Position numbers and translations under genes: made by a program
The notes under the pieces: generated by a model
Told to the model about the DNA's origin: nothing
Databases searched by the model: none
What the model saw: the letters and a program-made list of their open reading frames with translations, nothing else
Shown here: positions 49,388 through 62,277 of the stretch, in pieces
Numbering within the stretch: the first letter of the stretch is position 1
How the letters are laid out: each line of letters opens with the position of its first letter
Assembly (NCBI GenBank): GCA_032358165.1
Contig: JAALGY010000052.1
Span: 558,001 to 622,000, forward strand
DNA length: 64,000 bases
From: Diplosphaera chodatii
Taxonomy: Eukaryota; Chlorophyta; Trebouxiophyceae; Prasiolales; Stichococcaceae
Direction: 5' to 3'

Positions 49388-50069
49388 CAGGTGCCGACTG
49401 CATCGCACACCGCTCCGCGCATGCAGTTGGCCATGTGTCCCGCTGGCCATGTGCGCTGCCTGGGCTGGAAGTGATGGTGCTGCTCTTGCTCTGTGACGAT
49501 GAAATATATACGCTATACTTAGGGCCACTGGCGCTGCAGACACACAGACCTCTGAGAGCAAAGTGTTGCGTGTATCACCAAGACGTTTAGTAGCGTCTGC
49601 AGACGGTGACTGATGTTGTGACTCCGTGCAGGTACTCCTCGTGATCACCACAGCCTTGGTTCCCGCCCTCTGTAGCCTGGCGTGCGTGCTGGTTCATGAA
49701 TGAGCTGCAGCCGAGCAAGAGGCGGGCACGCACAGCATCGTGCTGAATCTGACACGGTAGCTCAGCAGCAATTGCGGGCAGCACCCGCCTGTTTTGACAT
49801 GTCACCAGGGCCAGGGTGCCACCCTGGTCCTGTGTAATGAAGATCACCATCAATGTTGTTCGATCGCTTGGTAAAGTCAGCTGTGCTCGGAAACTGCAAG
49901 TATTGACTCCGAGTCCAAACGCCATACGTTGCTAGACTGAACACTGTGGAAGCCCACTGCCTGGGTCGCCAATCATATGCACTATGTGCACAAGGGCAGG
50001 CGCTGCACTCGTGTGACAGCTGACAGTAGCACAGCCCTGCACATACATGCCTGTCCCTTGCCACCAGTG
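49388..50069. other. Convergent 3' region
   Basis: Between the stops of cyclin L (+) and RBBP5 (-). I see no gene. It probably contains the two 3' UTRs. Confidence 0.4.
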
Positions 50070-53000
50070 TCATGACTGCCGCTGCCGCTTGGCCTTGCTG
50101 CCTCCAGAGTCTTGCCCGTCCGCATGCTGCTCACCTGTGGGCGGGCAGCACAGCCTTGTGCATACATACAAGCACACTGGCTGCAAGCTGCGATGCAGGA
50201 TACGCAAGGTCGCAGTCACACAAAACGGCCCACGTGCGCCCTAGGTTTCTCCTTCACCCACCTGCAGGAGGCCTGACGCCTGGATTTGGATCAGTTTGCT
50301 GCATGCCGAAATCTGGGAGCGCCACGCTGGCGCGCTGCTCCGCCGGCAAGCCGTTGCCGTCTCCACTACTGCAGCACGGCAATGCCAGGCATCGTCATCC
50401 ACCGCTGCTTTGCGCACCGCGGCTTCCGAAGGACGCCAATTACATGGCACCGGATGATGGTGGCTGTGCTGGTTGGCGTGTGTGTAGCGGCTGCCATCAG
50501 GTCGCTGCAGCAAGGCAACACAGCGACCAAGCCGCAGCAGGTCTGGCAATCCTGCAGAGCTCCTGCGTGCGCGGCGCTCTCGCGGCACCTGGGCGGCGGG
50601 TCGGCCAGGTCCGGCTGCGGCGGGATGACGACCGGCAGGTGCGTCAGCGGCCGCCGCGCGGCGGCCCCCGGGTGCAGCGCCCCCTCGTCGTCGCTGCTCA
50701 GGCCGCGCAGCTCCGGGTCCAGCGCCACGATGTCCACCTCGGTGTCGCTGGCGTCCGCGCCCCTGCGGGGCGCAGGGTGCGTGCGCAGCGCCGGTCACGG
50801 GGTGCGACTGCCGATCGGCACCGGCGCTGTGCGGATGCGGCGCGCCAACCCGGTGTCACGTACTTTTAGGCAGCTGCTGGCAGAGGGCATGTGGAATGAT
50901 GACTCAAGGCAGTCGTGGGCTGAGCCCGCGGGCCACAGGTGCGCACTCGTCGGCTGTCGGGCTGGCGGGCCGCTCGTTGACGTCAAACTCGTCCTCGCGC
51001 TCCACATACTCCTCATTCGCCTCCAGCTCCTGCTCATGGGAAGGCGGCGCTGACGGGTAGCATAGCAAGGAGAGCCCTGGCACTATGACGGGTGTGTGCA
51101 GGTATGGACTTTACGACATCACCACGAGTGCAGGGACGGCGCCGACAGCGATGGGGCGGCACCTTGAAGTCCGGGGCAAAGGCGCTCCAGTTCTCCTGGT
51201 AGTCCTTCGACCAGATGAAGATCTGCAGCGCGACCGACACAGCCACTGACACGCTTGGTTCGGCAGGTCAGCCTTCTGGTCCTGGATGGCATCTGATCAG
51301 GGTCAAACGCATCCGTACGCCAACTGCGGTTGCACGACCGGGACGAACAGCCGCAGCGGCACCAGGTACTCCGACAGTCAATAAAATTGGTGCCACGCGC
51401 CTGGCCAGAGTGGCAGGCGGCGGCGAGGAGGTGGCGCCGGGGGTGGGCGGCCAGCGCGAGCGCCGCCGGCTGCCCCCGCGCCTCCAGCACCTTCTCCAGC
51501 CGCCCCGTGTACGCCGACCAGATGTACAGCAGGTGGTCTGCATGAGTGGCGACCGAAGTGCTGGCTGCGTCCAGCAACACACCCAGCCAGTGCTCTGCCG
51601 GCGTTGGAGCCAGCCAGGATGCATGCCAGCCCCACTGGACACTCTTGCTGCTGCAAGCTGTCAACACATGTGGCCGAGGCCCAAAGATTTGCAAGTGGAG
51701 AACCTGCAGCACGGTTCTAGGGCGCAGGAGCTGAGGCTTGCCATGGCATGATACCTGCAGAGCTGCTGGCTGCCCCGGCGGCGGCACCGGCCGCGCCCAC
51801 CACATACTCCGAATCGGGCGTGAAGGTGGCTGCCCGCCAACCTGCAGACAGATTGGGGACTGCTCGCCTCATCTAACCCCAGCCCAGCGCCAGGGGCTGC
51901 TAATAGCACTAGTGGCTGAAGCTGCCCTCATTCTGGCTTCGACACCCAGCCTGGTGCACAGACTGGACGGCTGGCCCGACGCTCTGGCACCTGTGCGGTC
52001 CACGGCATTGCTGAAGTCGCGCAACGGCGTGAGGGCGGGGACGACACCAGGCGCCCACAAGGGGCCGCCCTCCGCTGACAGCGAAGCGCCCTTGCTGCCC
52101 TGCAGCAACTCAGTCGCAAGATGCTACGACCAGTAGCATGAAGCGCCCGCTCTTCCTCCCGAGCCAAGCACTGCAGCCAAGTGGCAACCGTGCAGCAAAT
52201 TCTGTGGGAACACAGCGCACCCCACTGGCAGCGAGTGCTCGTCGCACGGCGTCAGCAGAGTGCAGCGCCGCGGGCTGCTGGGACTGCTTCGTCACCTCGA
52301 ACAGCCGGATCACTCGGTCGCTGCACACCGCCAGCAGCAGCGTCCCCGGGCGGTTCAGGGTCAGCTCCAGAATGCGAGCCGCACCGGGCACCTGGCCAGC
52401 AGATCAAGGGCACGTCCATCGCAGCACAGGAATGTCGTGGAGCGATGACATGCTGCATGCTGTGTCCACATGTGACGGTTGCGTGTACATGAGATCATGT
52501 CCCTCTTGCGGCAGTGTAGCTGCTGGCTGTGACAAGCTGGGTGCATGCATGCAAGATGGGTGCACTGGTAGTTCCTCCGTGGCATTCTATGGAGATCACC
52601 TTGATGGCATCTGTAATCTGCAGTGTGGCGGTGTCCACCGCCAGGATGACGCCACGAGCTTGGCTCAGGAAGATCTGCCTGCCGCTGTGGGTCGCTACTG
52701 CCGTCGCTGCCGCTGTGCTGTTCTTCGTCTCTGGCTCTGCGCATCAGCAGCCGCATCGGCCATGCGTCTCTCAACATGCGCAAGGTCGGCAGCGCTCCGA
52801 TCAGCCCATCGACCAGGGTGCGACACGATGCCAACCACAGCAGTCGTGTCGACATCGAAGCCCACCTGCTGATGTGCTTGGGAGAGGCGCAGAGCTGCCC
52901 TGTTGCAGGTCGATCATGTCTGGCGGCCCTGACATGTGGGATGCCACGCAGATGCAGTCTGCATGCTCATCTGTGCTGATGGCCGACACCATAGTCTTCA

Positions 53001-53792
53001 GGTCGACGTCAGCCACCTGCCGGCAAGACGCTCTCTGTGAGACATTAGTGCATAGATGGTCGGGTGTTAGCCAGCACCTGCCAATGTGCTCATTGCACTT
53101 TGCAGAGTGAAAAACCGATGCAATGTGCCAAGATGCACATGTACGATAAGATGCACGTCGTGCGATGTTCTCCTGCCTGTGAGCCGTCCTCCACATGCCA
53201 AGTGATGACATGGCCGTCGAGCGAGCCTGACAGCAGCGTCCGACCATCCCGCGACCACTCGATGCCAGTGACGGCTTTGCTGCACGGGGCAGGACACAGC
53301 ATGTGGGCACGCGCTGTGCACTTGCTGGACACGAGTCTGAAGATCACCGAATGCCTCTGCGCAATGCTGTGTCTGTTGACACGACGTGTACCTGTGGCCC
53401 TCAAGAAGTCTGGCTGCACTCCGCGTCTGAAAGTCCCATAACACAATCCTGCCATCCTGGCATCCAGCTGCAGTGGCAAGAAGAGACAACCAATGTGCGT
53501 CTGATGTCACGCTGCAGATCCGCGACTTCTTGCGAGTGGTGCAGCACAATGTCTCGATCGGCTTGTTGCTGCACCTGCGAGGATCGTGCCATGGCGGTTG
53601 AAGGCGATGGTGCATGCGATGCCCTCAGACAGCACCTCTTCCACCACGTCTGGCAGCTGCACGCTCTGGAACGGATCTGCAGAACATGCGAGCACCAGTC
53701 AGCCATGCATTTGCAACGCTTGATCTTACTCAAGTTTGAAGGCGCAGCCAGTGAACAGCGCTCACGCTCTTACCCAGCAGAAGCCGGTTCAT
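50070..53792 (-). CDS. RBBP5: RBBP5/Swd1 subunit of COMPASS histone H3K4 methyltransferase
   Basis: RBBP5 is a WD40 scaffold that, with WDR5 and ASH2L, activates SET1/MLL-type H3K4 methyltransferases. Fifteen exons from the ATG at 53792 (exon starts 53792, 53676, 53467, 53279, 53016, 52674, 52391, 52099, 51841, 51537, 51222, 51029, 50762, 50368, 50134) to TGA at 50070 give 478 residues, all in phase. Diagnostic order: IACTIAFNRHGTILAAGCQD, GRIVLWDFQTR, AVTGIEWSRDGRTLLSGSLD, TLLLAVCSDRVIRLFEV, HLLYIWSAYTGRLEKVL, then IFIWSKDYQENWSAFAPDFK and ELEANEEYVEREDEFD, the hinge that contacts ASH2L. TEVDIVALDPELRGLSSDDE follows, with a basic Lys/Arg/Gln end like a nuclear signal. Introns after 53177 and 51401 use GC donors. 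Confidence 0.92.
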
Positions 53793-54370
53793 TGCGTATC
53801 AGAATTGCATGAGATGCACTGTGCTGCATCTGAGAGGCACGGCTGCTTGTTTGCAAGCTACATTATACGGGGTGCACGCGATCCAGAGCATGCAAGGATG
53901 TCCTGAAATTTGAAGGCTAGATCCGACAAGCAGGAGTGGCTCAACGTACAGTTGTCAAAGGATGTGCGATCCGTAGGAGGCAGCTGCAAGGTGCATGGTC
54001 GGCAGCACCGTAACTGCTGCTGACATCAGGTTCGACGATGATGTCCGATGCAGTCTGACAGCCCTCAATGTGATGAGTCATCCCACCAAATGGCAAGCAA
54101 CAGTTCAGGCTGCAGTGTGCACTGCACAGAAAGTGATTTGCACACATGACACCCTCTTGTGCCTTGCCTGATCATCCATTCAGACGTACGAGAATGAGCA
54201 CTGCCCCACCATATGCATCATGTATGGACAAGCTGCCACATGCACGTCAAACGTACGGTAGTGCACTCTGAAGTTAGTATGTACATAAGAAGACAGCTTG
54301 CTTGGTGCCGTGCCGTGAGAGTGGTTGCAGCATGCTGCTGCTGCTTGTCTCGCAGCGTCCACACTCTGTA
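53793..54370. other. Intergenic stretch
   Basis: Upstream of RBBP5 and downstream of the DUF1348 gene (both minus). No coding or RNA signal seen; likely holds the RBBP5 promoter. Confidence 0.4.
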
Positions 54371-55823
54371 TCACTTCCACCACCGATCACTCTCCTCAAT
54401 CGGCACATCGTTGATGCTGCGAATGCAGCAAACGCTTCAGCACACTCAGCATTGTGACCTGACAGCCACATCCTGCACTTTGTGTGCGGACGCAACACAG
54501 CCATCATGCATGTCTGTGCACCTGCACGACCGTGCATGTCTGCCACACCGACCTGGCCTGTCGACGCTCCATGTAGCCATTCTGATCAAAGTCCCAGTTC
54601 TGCAGAGCACAGTACAACCTGCGTTGGGCGTCCTGCCATGCCAAGACTGCCCAGCTGTGTGTTCACCAGTATAGCATCATGTGGTCACTTTTAAATGACC
54701 AGCAGCACCTCGTTGCCGTAGGCACGGAACCACTGTCCCTCGTCATTGTGGTACTCATACTGAAAGGTGACCGCAATCCTGTTGTCCTGCATAAGCCGTG
54801 CAACAGCAGCCTCTGCACATCACACTTGGATTCGAGGCGGAGGGTCAAATTGATGCCTTGTATACTGTCACGTTGTGCTGAACGGCCCAGAGAAACATCA
54901 GGTAGCTGCCTCGCCTTGAAGCAGAACAGCTGCTTCTGCAGTCAACAGCATCGCAACCTGTCAGTACAAGGTCAGCAACACGCATGTTGTCCTGCTCCTG
55001 ATGCGACGTTGCACTGTGCAAGGCCAATGCTGACAACCCTTGAATGACAGTGTGGTCTTTTGGCACCTTCAGCTTGTACTCGTGCTCTTTCTCCCACTTG
55101 CTGGTCAAGAACTCACGGATCTTTTCGCGGCCAGTGAAGAACTCGTGGCGATTGCGCCACTCAGAGTCTGCATAGGTGATGGCCCAGCAGAACAGGTGGC
55201 AACAGGACTATGTGTGCAACCTTTGCAGCCACGCACGAAAGTCGGTGCTGTGCTCATGGTATACAGGCTGCACACCTGGCGTGTATGCCATGCTGACTTT
55301 GGCTGGGTCCCTTCAGGCAGCAGGCGAGGGTCAGTGGAGTCTTCACTGAGCAATCAGCAGGCATGGAGCCAATCACCAGCGCATCACGTCTGCATTAGCA
55401 CGTAGTGGCGCCCATGGTCATGGCTGAGCTCACCGTGTGTTCCAGGCATCCTCAGCCAGCTGTACCTTCTTCTTCGCAGACTGCATCAACGCAGATTGCG
55501 AGATTGGTATTCTGATTCTAACCTGTGTTTTACACTGTGCGAGCCAGTGATACATCATGCGAGCCAGACTTGCGCACCGCATGCCGGGCAGGGCTGCTGC
55601 AGCAGCGTCATCCCGGATGAGGCACGGGCTGCCATTTGACGGGCAGATCGTGTTGCAGGTGGGACTTTCGACGAATCACCTCTTCGTCCAGGAATGGAGG
55701 CACTGGGTGTCGCGGCGGCTCGTCGGTAGCCATCGCACGTGCACCTGCTGCGGCGCCCGATCTTGGTACGCACGATTGCGATGCGGTGGCCAGGCGCGCG
55801 AGGTATGCGCTGCACCTGAACAT
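54371..55823 (-). CDS. NTF2-superfamily (SnoaL-like, DUF1348) protein
   Basis: Small single-domain protein of the DUF1348 group of the NTF2 fold; the substrate or ligand is unknown. Eight exons, 55823-55680, 55480-55434, 55309-55275, 55167-55067, 54935-54915 (21 nt), 54786-54709, 54599-54553 and 54416-54371 (TGA), close in phase to 172 residues. Family blocks: [109 protein letters not shown]. If translation starts at the ATG at 55823 there is a 30-residue N-terminal extension ([17 protein letters not shown]) that could target an organelle; starting at 55733 (MATDEPP) gives a 142-residue cytosolic form. The intron after 54915 has a GC donor (GCGAGG). Confidence 0.88.
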
Positions 55824-56473
55824 TTCACGAAGCAATGAGACGCATAACAGGCCTGGACCCCCTACATCCTGCAGAAATGGCCCCCTTTACCAAGCTGTGC
55901 CCCACTTGGCAACCGGTGATCTCCAGCCAGATTGGCATCAGTGCGGAATCTCCAATATGATGATGACAATCAGCAGCATGTGGAAGTTGCAGCACGTCAA
56001 GCACGCCATCAGCGTGTGTTCGTTGCTGCTGCACAGCATGGCGAAACACACCAGTGCCACGCTGTCGCTGCTCCGAAGCCTTACTCATCGCATGCATGAC
56101 ATTCGTTGGGGCTGCATCACATTACACTTCACGCAGCCGGGAGGCAACTCCGATCATTCTGAGGCGACTCAAGGCCTTACAGTACAAGCAGCCTGAGGAT
56201 TGACCTGGACAAGTGGCTGTATCCGGTGTGGTACATTTCACGAGGAACTTCCCGTGTGCTTTCATTCCGTTACCAGCTGGATTTGCAGCAGTCACCTTGG
56301 CTTGACAGTGGTCAGCGGCTCGCAGGTAGCCAACTGCGGGCGCAGGCCAGCCGAGCGTGGCGCCTGCACAGTTTTTGTCAGAATGCCTCCTGCGCAGGTT
56401 CAGTGATTTCCTAATCCACATAACGGTTCGAGGCGGTGACAGCATCGGGCGTTGACAGCACCGCAGAAGCAGC
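55824..56473. other. Divergent region
   Basis: Between the DUF1348 gene (-) and the unrecognised membrane protein gene (+). No gene supported; presumably both promoters. Confidence 0.4.
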
Positions 56474-59400
56474 ATGTCGTCCTACTACGAGCTGCCAAAT
56501 ATTGAGCCGCAGCGCGGGACGCAGGCGGAGTTGGAGCGTCGCCTCATGGCCCGTGTGGCCCAGGTGTGCACGCCCGCATTGATCATACGTACTGTTCATG
56601 TTCGACGACATCTACCATGCTGGTGCCTCCTGCGGCTGCGGCGCCAGAAGGCATTTCATGCCTTGTCCACTGCCTGGGTACAGGAGGCGCAGCGCCGGCT
56701 GCGGCCGGTGCGGCTCAAGGTGGAGCTGTTCGCGGACAGCGGCAGCAACGGCGAGGGCTCCGTGCACGGCGGCTCCGCGGCGGCAGCCGCCGGCCTGGCG
56801 GTGGCTGCGGCGGACGCTGCCAACGGCGCCAGCCGAGGCGCAGGCGACAGCGCCAACGGCAGGGCGCAGGCAACGCAGGCAGCCCTGCAGCAGGCGCTCA
56901 GCCACTCGAGCGGCGGCAGCGCTAACGGCAGCAGCGGGAACGTCCAGGCGCTGGCGCCCAGCAGCGCGTCCGAGAGCTCGGCGCTGTCGCGCCACGTGCC
57001 GGGCCTGCGGCACCTCACGAGCAGGCTGCCGGCGGCGGGCGCGCTGCCGAGAGTGCACCTGCGCCACGCCGTCAGTCGTGCCAACCCCTTTCGGGCGGTG
57101 CGCTCGCTCACACGGCACGAGGAGGCGGCGGAGGACGGCGGCGGAGGCTCCGGGCTTAGCGTCGTGTACGAGGTGCGCGCTCGAGCCAATTATAATGTGG
57201 CGGGCAAGGCAGCAGACAGGGGGCCGACAGGCACCTGACATCCTCACTGTCACTGGATGGTATTGTCACTGCCCTGCAAGCCACGTGTTCTTGGGGAGGC
57301 TGCTTCCTCTCCCTGAGATCGGCCCATCGTGTACTGTCGAGTCACAGGATGCTCTGCTGGTGATCGGCGCGGAGCTGCTGGACCTCCACCTGGCTTCCGA
57401 CGCGGCGTCTGACGCTGAGGACACGGAGGCAGCAGCGGCCGCGCCCGGCATCGGTGTTGGCGCTGCGCCGGAGACTAGTGGCACGTCCTACCCCGGCCCC
57501 GCAGGCCTGCGGCTGGCCAAGGTATGTCACATCTGGGTGACCGCAAGCACTGCCACATGTGGACAGCACCACGATGTGGTCATGTGCAATTCGCTGTGCG
57601 TACCATGAGGCCGCTTCGGGCAGCCTGCCACACCGCACTATTTGCTACTGCACAAGTGGGTGCTGCGCAGCATGGCAATGGCATAAGCTCGGCAACCTCT
57701 GAGACCAACAGCTCTCAGTGTCGCACTGACAGGGGCGGGAGCTGCGCAGCCGGGCGGCGGGGACTGCAGAGCTGCAGGACGAGCTTGGTCCCGCTTCCAT
57801 CTCCGCGCTGCAGAAGTCGTACTCGCTGTCGGTCTCCTTTGCGCAGGTCAGGGCCGATGTGTGTGTTGCCGCAGATGGCAAAGTAGCAGCAACGCCATGC
57901 ACAGCAGCTGCCTCTCACACTGCCCTCGTCCTACGTGGTGAAATATTTTCTGTGCTATTTTCTGTGCAGATCCTCTTCGTGACAGTGGTCGAGGAGGAGG
58001 TCACCGTGTCCTACTGCCACAATGTGGCCTCGCAGCACCAGAACGAGCTGCACTTCACGCTGGCCATGCCCTCGTCAGAGGTCCTTCCTCATGCAATGTG
58101 CCAGTTGCCTGTGGTAGGCTGTAGCAAACGTTGCTCATAGAGTTGGAGGTTTCCAGCCTGCCTAAGGCGTACCTGTATATGTTGTGCAGGACGCGGCCAG
58201 GCTGGCCGGTGACATTCGGCAGTACATCTGCAAGTACCTGCAGGCGATGCTGCTGCTACAGGCAAGTGGGCATGAGGCGCTGCCTCGTCGGCATGTCTTT
58301 AGCTTGGGACTTGTTGTTGGCACGTCAACTCGCTGGGTCTTCTCATCAGTGCTTGTGCCTTGAGACTCTTGACGCCCAACCAGTACACCCTCCTTCCTCT
58401 GCAGAACAACTACCGGCTGGATGTGACGTGCATAGCGCGGCTCGTGACGCTGTCCACATGGCGCACATGCGGCACAGCGGATGAGCGTGTGGTCGCGCAC
58501 TCCCCCGCATGGGGCTCCGCTGTGCAGCTGCCGCCGACTCCAGAGGTGTAGAACGCGCACCTGATTCCTGGAGATGCCTCAACCTGCATTGTACTGCGCT
58601 GGCTCAGAGCAGGATGTAAGAAGCAGTAGATAGTGCAGAGGCAGGAAGTGGTGCTGTGCCGCAATGCTGGTCTACATGTCTGGCACTGCAGGGCGGGGAA
58701 GCGGCGGTACTGCGCGTTTACTGCTCCTCGCCCATTGGAGGCGTGTACGCAGACATCACAGCGGCGTTGGTCCAGCAGCATCAGCAGGTATGCTTGCTGG
58801 TTGCACATCGCCTCGTGAGCATCCGGCTGACATCCCTGCAGCGTCGAATGCATGATGACCTGAGGCTTGCAGCCTGGCAGCTGAGCCCTTCTGTTGGAGC
58901 GCGCCAGGCTGGGCAGGAGGAGGTCAAGCTGTGGGTCAAAGCGCAGCGTCAGCCCAACATGGAGGTGCCCTACAAGGCGCGGGATGTTGACGAGAAGGAA
59001 ACGTCTTCTCAGGTGCGCTACACATTTTCCCCAGCAAGCAAGGGTGTCACATTTGCAACCTACTGCGGTGTTGGGCACATGTAGGAGTAGCACTTCCTGT
59101 GCTAAAAACACTTTTGGACGCACAGGGCGAGTATGTGGAGCCGGGCATGGACCACGAGATACAGCTGTACATAACAGTCACGCCAGTGACGGTGCCTGTA
59201 GCACCGGCTGCGGCACCACCGGCAGCACCAGCACCGCCCACAGCAGCAGGTGACAAAAAAGATGACCATATTGACACGTGTTCTTGGTTTGGACAGCGAG
59301 TATGCGTTGCACGACTGCTTGGGATCCGGTTTGCACCTGACGATGCTTCACAGATGGGGGCCGTGGGTGCCTGATGCATGTATCGTGTTTCCAGGCTCGC

Positions 59401-59877
59401 CCTTTGCTGCCAACCGGCTGATGGTGGCGAGCCTCGTGCTGGCGCTGCTCGCCATCGCGCTGCGACACGCTCCGGGGCTGGGTTCCCGCGCAGCCGGCGC
59501 CGCCGCCGACGCCTGCTTCCTGGCCAGCATTGCGACGCTGTCGGGGGCGCTGCTGCAGGGGGGCGTCGGCGGGCTGCTGGCCCGCAGGGTCGCTGCCCCG
59601 CAGCAACAGGAGACGCCTCGTGAGACGCCCCAGGGTGGGCAGGCGACAGCGTGGGAGGTGCAGCTGGAGGCGGCGCACCCAGTTCACGACCCCTCCATGG
59701 CAGGCGTGTCCCATGTCCTAAGCACGTTGTTTGCTGCAGCTGCGTGCTGGTGTCCTGCAGTCTGAGCCAAGCGGAGTGCAGGTGCCCACCTTCACTGTGC
59801 TGCCCCACGATGTGTGCTTCTGCCCTGAGGAGCCGGTATTGCACACATCCAGCATTGCTGCCGCCACCTTAGTCTAG
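56474..59877 (+). CDS. Unrecognised protein with C-terminal transmembrane segments
   Basis: Eleven exons in phase: 56474-56563, 56648-57172, 57348-57521, 57733-57846, 57970-58080, 58190-58261, 58405-58443, 58692-58787, 58842-59012, 59126-59249 and 59395-59634. I do not recognise the family. The N-terminal part (MSSYYELPNIEPQRG; KAFHALSTAWVQEAQRRLRP) is followed by Ala/Gly/Ser-rich low complexity at 56750-56960, then mixed alpha/beta sequence such as ILFVTVVEEEVTVSYCHNVA and DIRQYICKYLQAMLLLQ. A Pro/Ala linker precedes two hydrophobic helices (LMVASLVLALLAIAL; FLASIATLSGALLQGGVGGL). The donor after 59634 is in phase with the SEC14 exon at 59926, giving one 875-residue protein. Alternatively a donor after 59657 joins an exon 59740-59877 ending at TAG (LPHDVCFCPEEPVLHTSS). 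The intron after 58261 has a GC donor with the ideal GCAAGT sequence. Confidence 0.5.
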
Positions 59878-59925
59878 CCCCACATGATTCAGGAGTTGAC
59901 ACCATCGCTTGTGGTGCTGCCGCAG

Positions 59926-62277
59926 AGTCGGGCACCTGGTCGGAGGGCGGCGTCGTGGGGGAGGAGGAGCTGCTGGAGCGCAGCAGGGCGCCCCCCGCCC
60001 CGCAGCCGTCGGCCGACACGCCGCAGGACGGGCCCTTTGGCAGGTGCACTGGGAACAAATTTTCTCCTCATCTGCCTCTGATGGTTTCTGGGGCGCAGCA
60101 CACCATGTCGGGGCTGCGGTTCCAGGCGCTTCTGGTGGTTGAAGTTCTTAACCTTTGCCCGCCGACAGTCTGATTGACTGCTCAGCCCCGCATAGTTGGA
60201 CCGTGTGAGATCATGACCTGTACAGACCCCAGAATCAGACGTGAACTTCATGTATGCATGCTGCTGCTGCTGCAACAGGTTCACAGCAGACGAGGAAAAG
60301 CGCTTCCTCAAGGGAAGTGATTTCGATCAGAAGGAGGCACTGCGCCGTCTGCGCAACACAGCGGTGAGTGTCCCTGGGTAATTTCTTGACTTGTTCCATT
60401 TCCTATGTGATAGCCAATGGTGCAGCTCGCTGTTGGTCGTCATGGTGGTGTGCAAAGGTCCGGCAATGCTATGGCAATACCATCATGTCTTGGCCACTCG
60501 CAGCTACCAATCGGCTGCAGCAGCCTGTCAATGTTGCTATGCTGACTGATATGCTGTGTGAATGGTGAAGCATCAGACGTTCATGTGCTATCTACAGCAG
60601 CAGTGGCAGAGGTAGATCTGCTTGCGCAGACTGCAGCTATGGCTCATCTGCTGTGGTTGACTTGCTGACTCTTGACATGCAGGAGTGGCGGCGGCGGAAA
60701 GGCATCAACACCATTTTGGAGCAGCCGCAGCCGGCGTACGACTTCGGCAAGAGCATGTACGCGCACGGGGTGGCGTGCTTCACGAGGCGGGGGCAGCCGG
60801 TGTGGGTCGACAAGATCGCCGACATGAAGCGGTCCTTCGCCGAGTTCAAGGTGACTCAGCCCCCTACACACGGCTTGTCATACGTCACAGCAGGTGCACG
60901 CACCATTGCCATGGGTGCAGCCCAACTGTGACCAAGCCCGATGGCAGACAGGCAGTTGGACGTTAGCTGCAGAGCAGTACTCTCAACCGTGTGCTTCCTC
61001 AGCAATGCTGGTTGCAACCATGTGCTCGTGGCGCGCAAGGCTTCGACCTTACAAGTGCTGTGCATTGCAGGCGTCAAAGTGGTCTTCGGACGACCTGTAC
61101 CGCCACGCCGCGTTCTGCGAGGAGTGGCTGTTCCGGGTGTGCGCCCCGGAGCCCTTCCCCCTGGGCTCCCGGCTGGAGGTGGTGGACCTGAAGGGCATGC
61201 GCTTCACCGACATCGGCAGCGGCTGGTTCGGCTGGTGAATGCTTGGCTGCTGCCATCTCCTCCCCGACCTGTGCTCATCGCGATCTTTGGCCTGCAACGA
61301 GACTGCGTCCAGCGCCACATGGCAAGAAAGTGGTCCAAACATGCAAATGTGCATGCCAACGACACCGGCTGCCGCTACGCCTGAGGGTCTGGTCGCTGCG
61401 GTGCAGGATGAAAAGCCTGGGGCTCTTCCTGCAGGACCACTACCCCGAGCGCATGTCGCGCTGTTTTGTGATAAATGCCCCGGGCTTCTTCAGTGTGCTG
61501 TGGCGGTGCGTACCAGAAGCTGTTCCTTGGCTCGTGCAGTTGCCGCTGGTTTTCGTTTTGGGTTTTTAATTTGTTTTTTCAAAATTGATCAGCGTGATGT
61601 TTGATCACGCTGAGAAGAGCATGAACCTCCTGGGCATGGTGGTGACGAATCCGCCCAATGACTGCGCAGGGCGCTGGACCCGTTCATCACGGAGAACGTG
61701 AAGCGGAAGGTATCGGTGGCGGGCTCCGACCCCAAAGCCATCAAGAAGCTCTTTCTGGAGGAGCTCAATGAGGAGGTGAGCATGCGACATGCAGCTGGAA
61801 GGCTTGGCATTGTACTGCTTGCCACGGCAGGACAGCATACACCTGCGGTGCACTGTGCAGCAAGGCAGCATCATCACTTGGATCAGCTCGCGCACATTCC
61901 TTCATTTCTGCACAGTAAATACTTGTGTTGTTGGCGTCCTGATCTTCACGTTAGTTGGAACGGCGCCCATATGGGACTGATGCAAAGGGTGCCTGATGCA
62001 TGCTGTTCATCTGGATACTGCAGGACATCTTGGTGGAGTGGGGTGGCACCAAGCAGATGGAGGTGCGCAGTTGTCATGAGCATAATCTTTAGGCTGCTGC
62101 CTTTTGAAGTGTACAGAGCTGCTGTGCTCATGGACGTCTCGACACCAACAGCGTTTGTAATTGGGCGTTAGTGCTCCGCTGCAGCTGTACGACAGCAAGT
62201 GGGAGATGGAGTGCGCTGCATTCGTGCGGAGGCTGAACTCCGGGCATCGGCAGGCAGAGCAGTGGTGTCGTCAATGA
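59926..62277 (+). CDS. CRAL-TRIO/SEC14-domain lipid-transfer protein (or C-terminal part of the upstream gene)
   Basis: Eight exons, 59926-60043, 60279-60363, 60683-60850, 61071-61234, 61407-61505, 61670-61775, 62024-62062 and 62185-62277 (TGA), close in phase. The CRAL-TRIO-N helix block is FDQKEALRRLRNTAEWRRRK. The lipid-binding fold follows: VACFTRRGQPVWVDKIADMK, WLFRVCAP, LEVVDLKGMRFTDIGSG, LFLQDHYPERMSRCFVINAP, GFFSVLWRALDPFITENVKR and KVSV. LEELNEEDILVEWGGTKQME follows it. Those are the SEC14 family hallmarks of phosphoinositide or phospholipid transfer. The first exon needs a preceding phase-1 exon and I see no in-frame ATG between 59635 and 59926, so this domain most simply belongs to the gene that starts at 56474, behind its two membrane segments. 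A separate gene with an unseen start exon remains possible. Confidence 0.82.
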
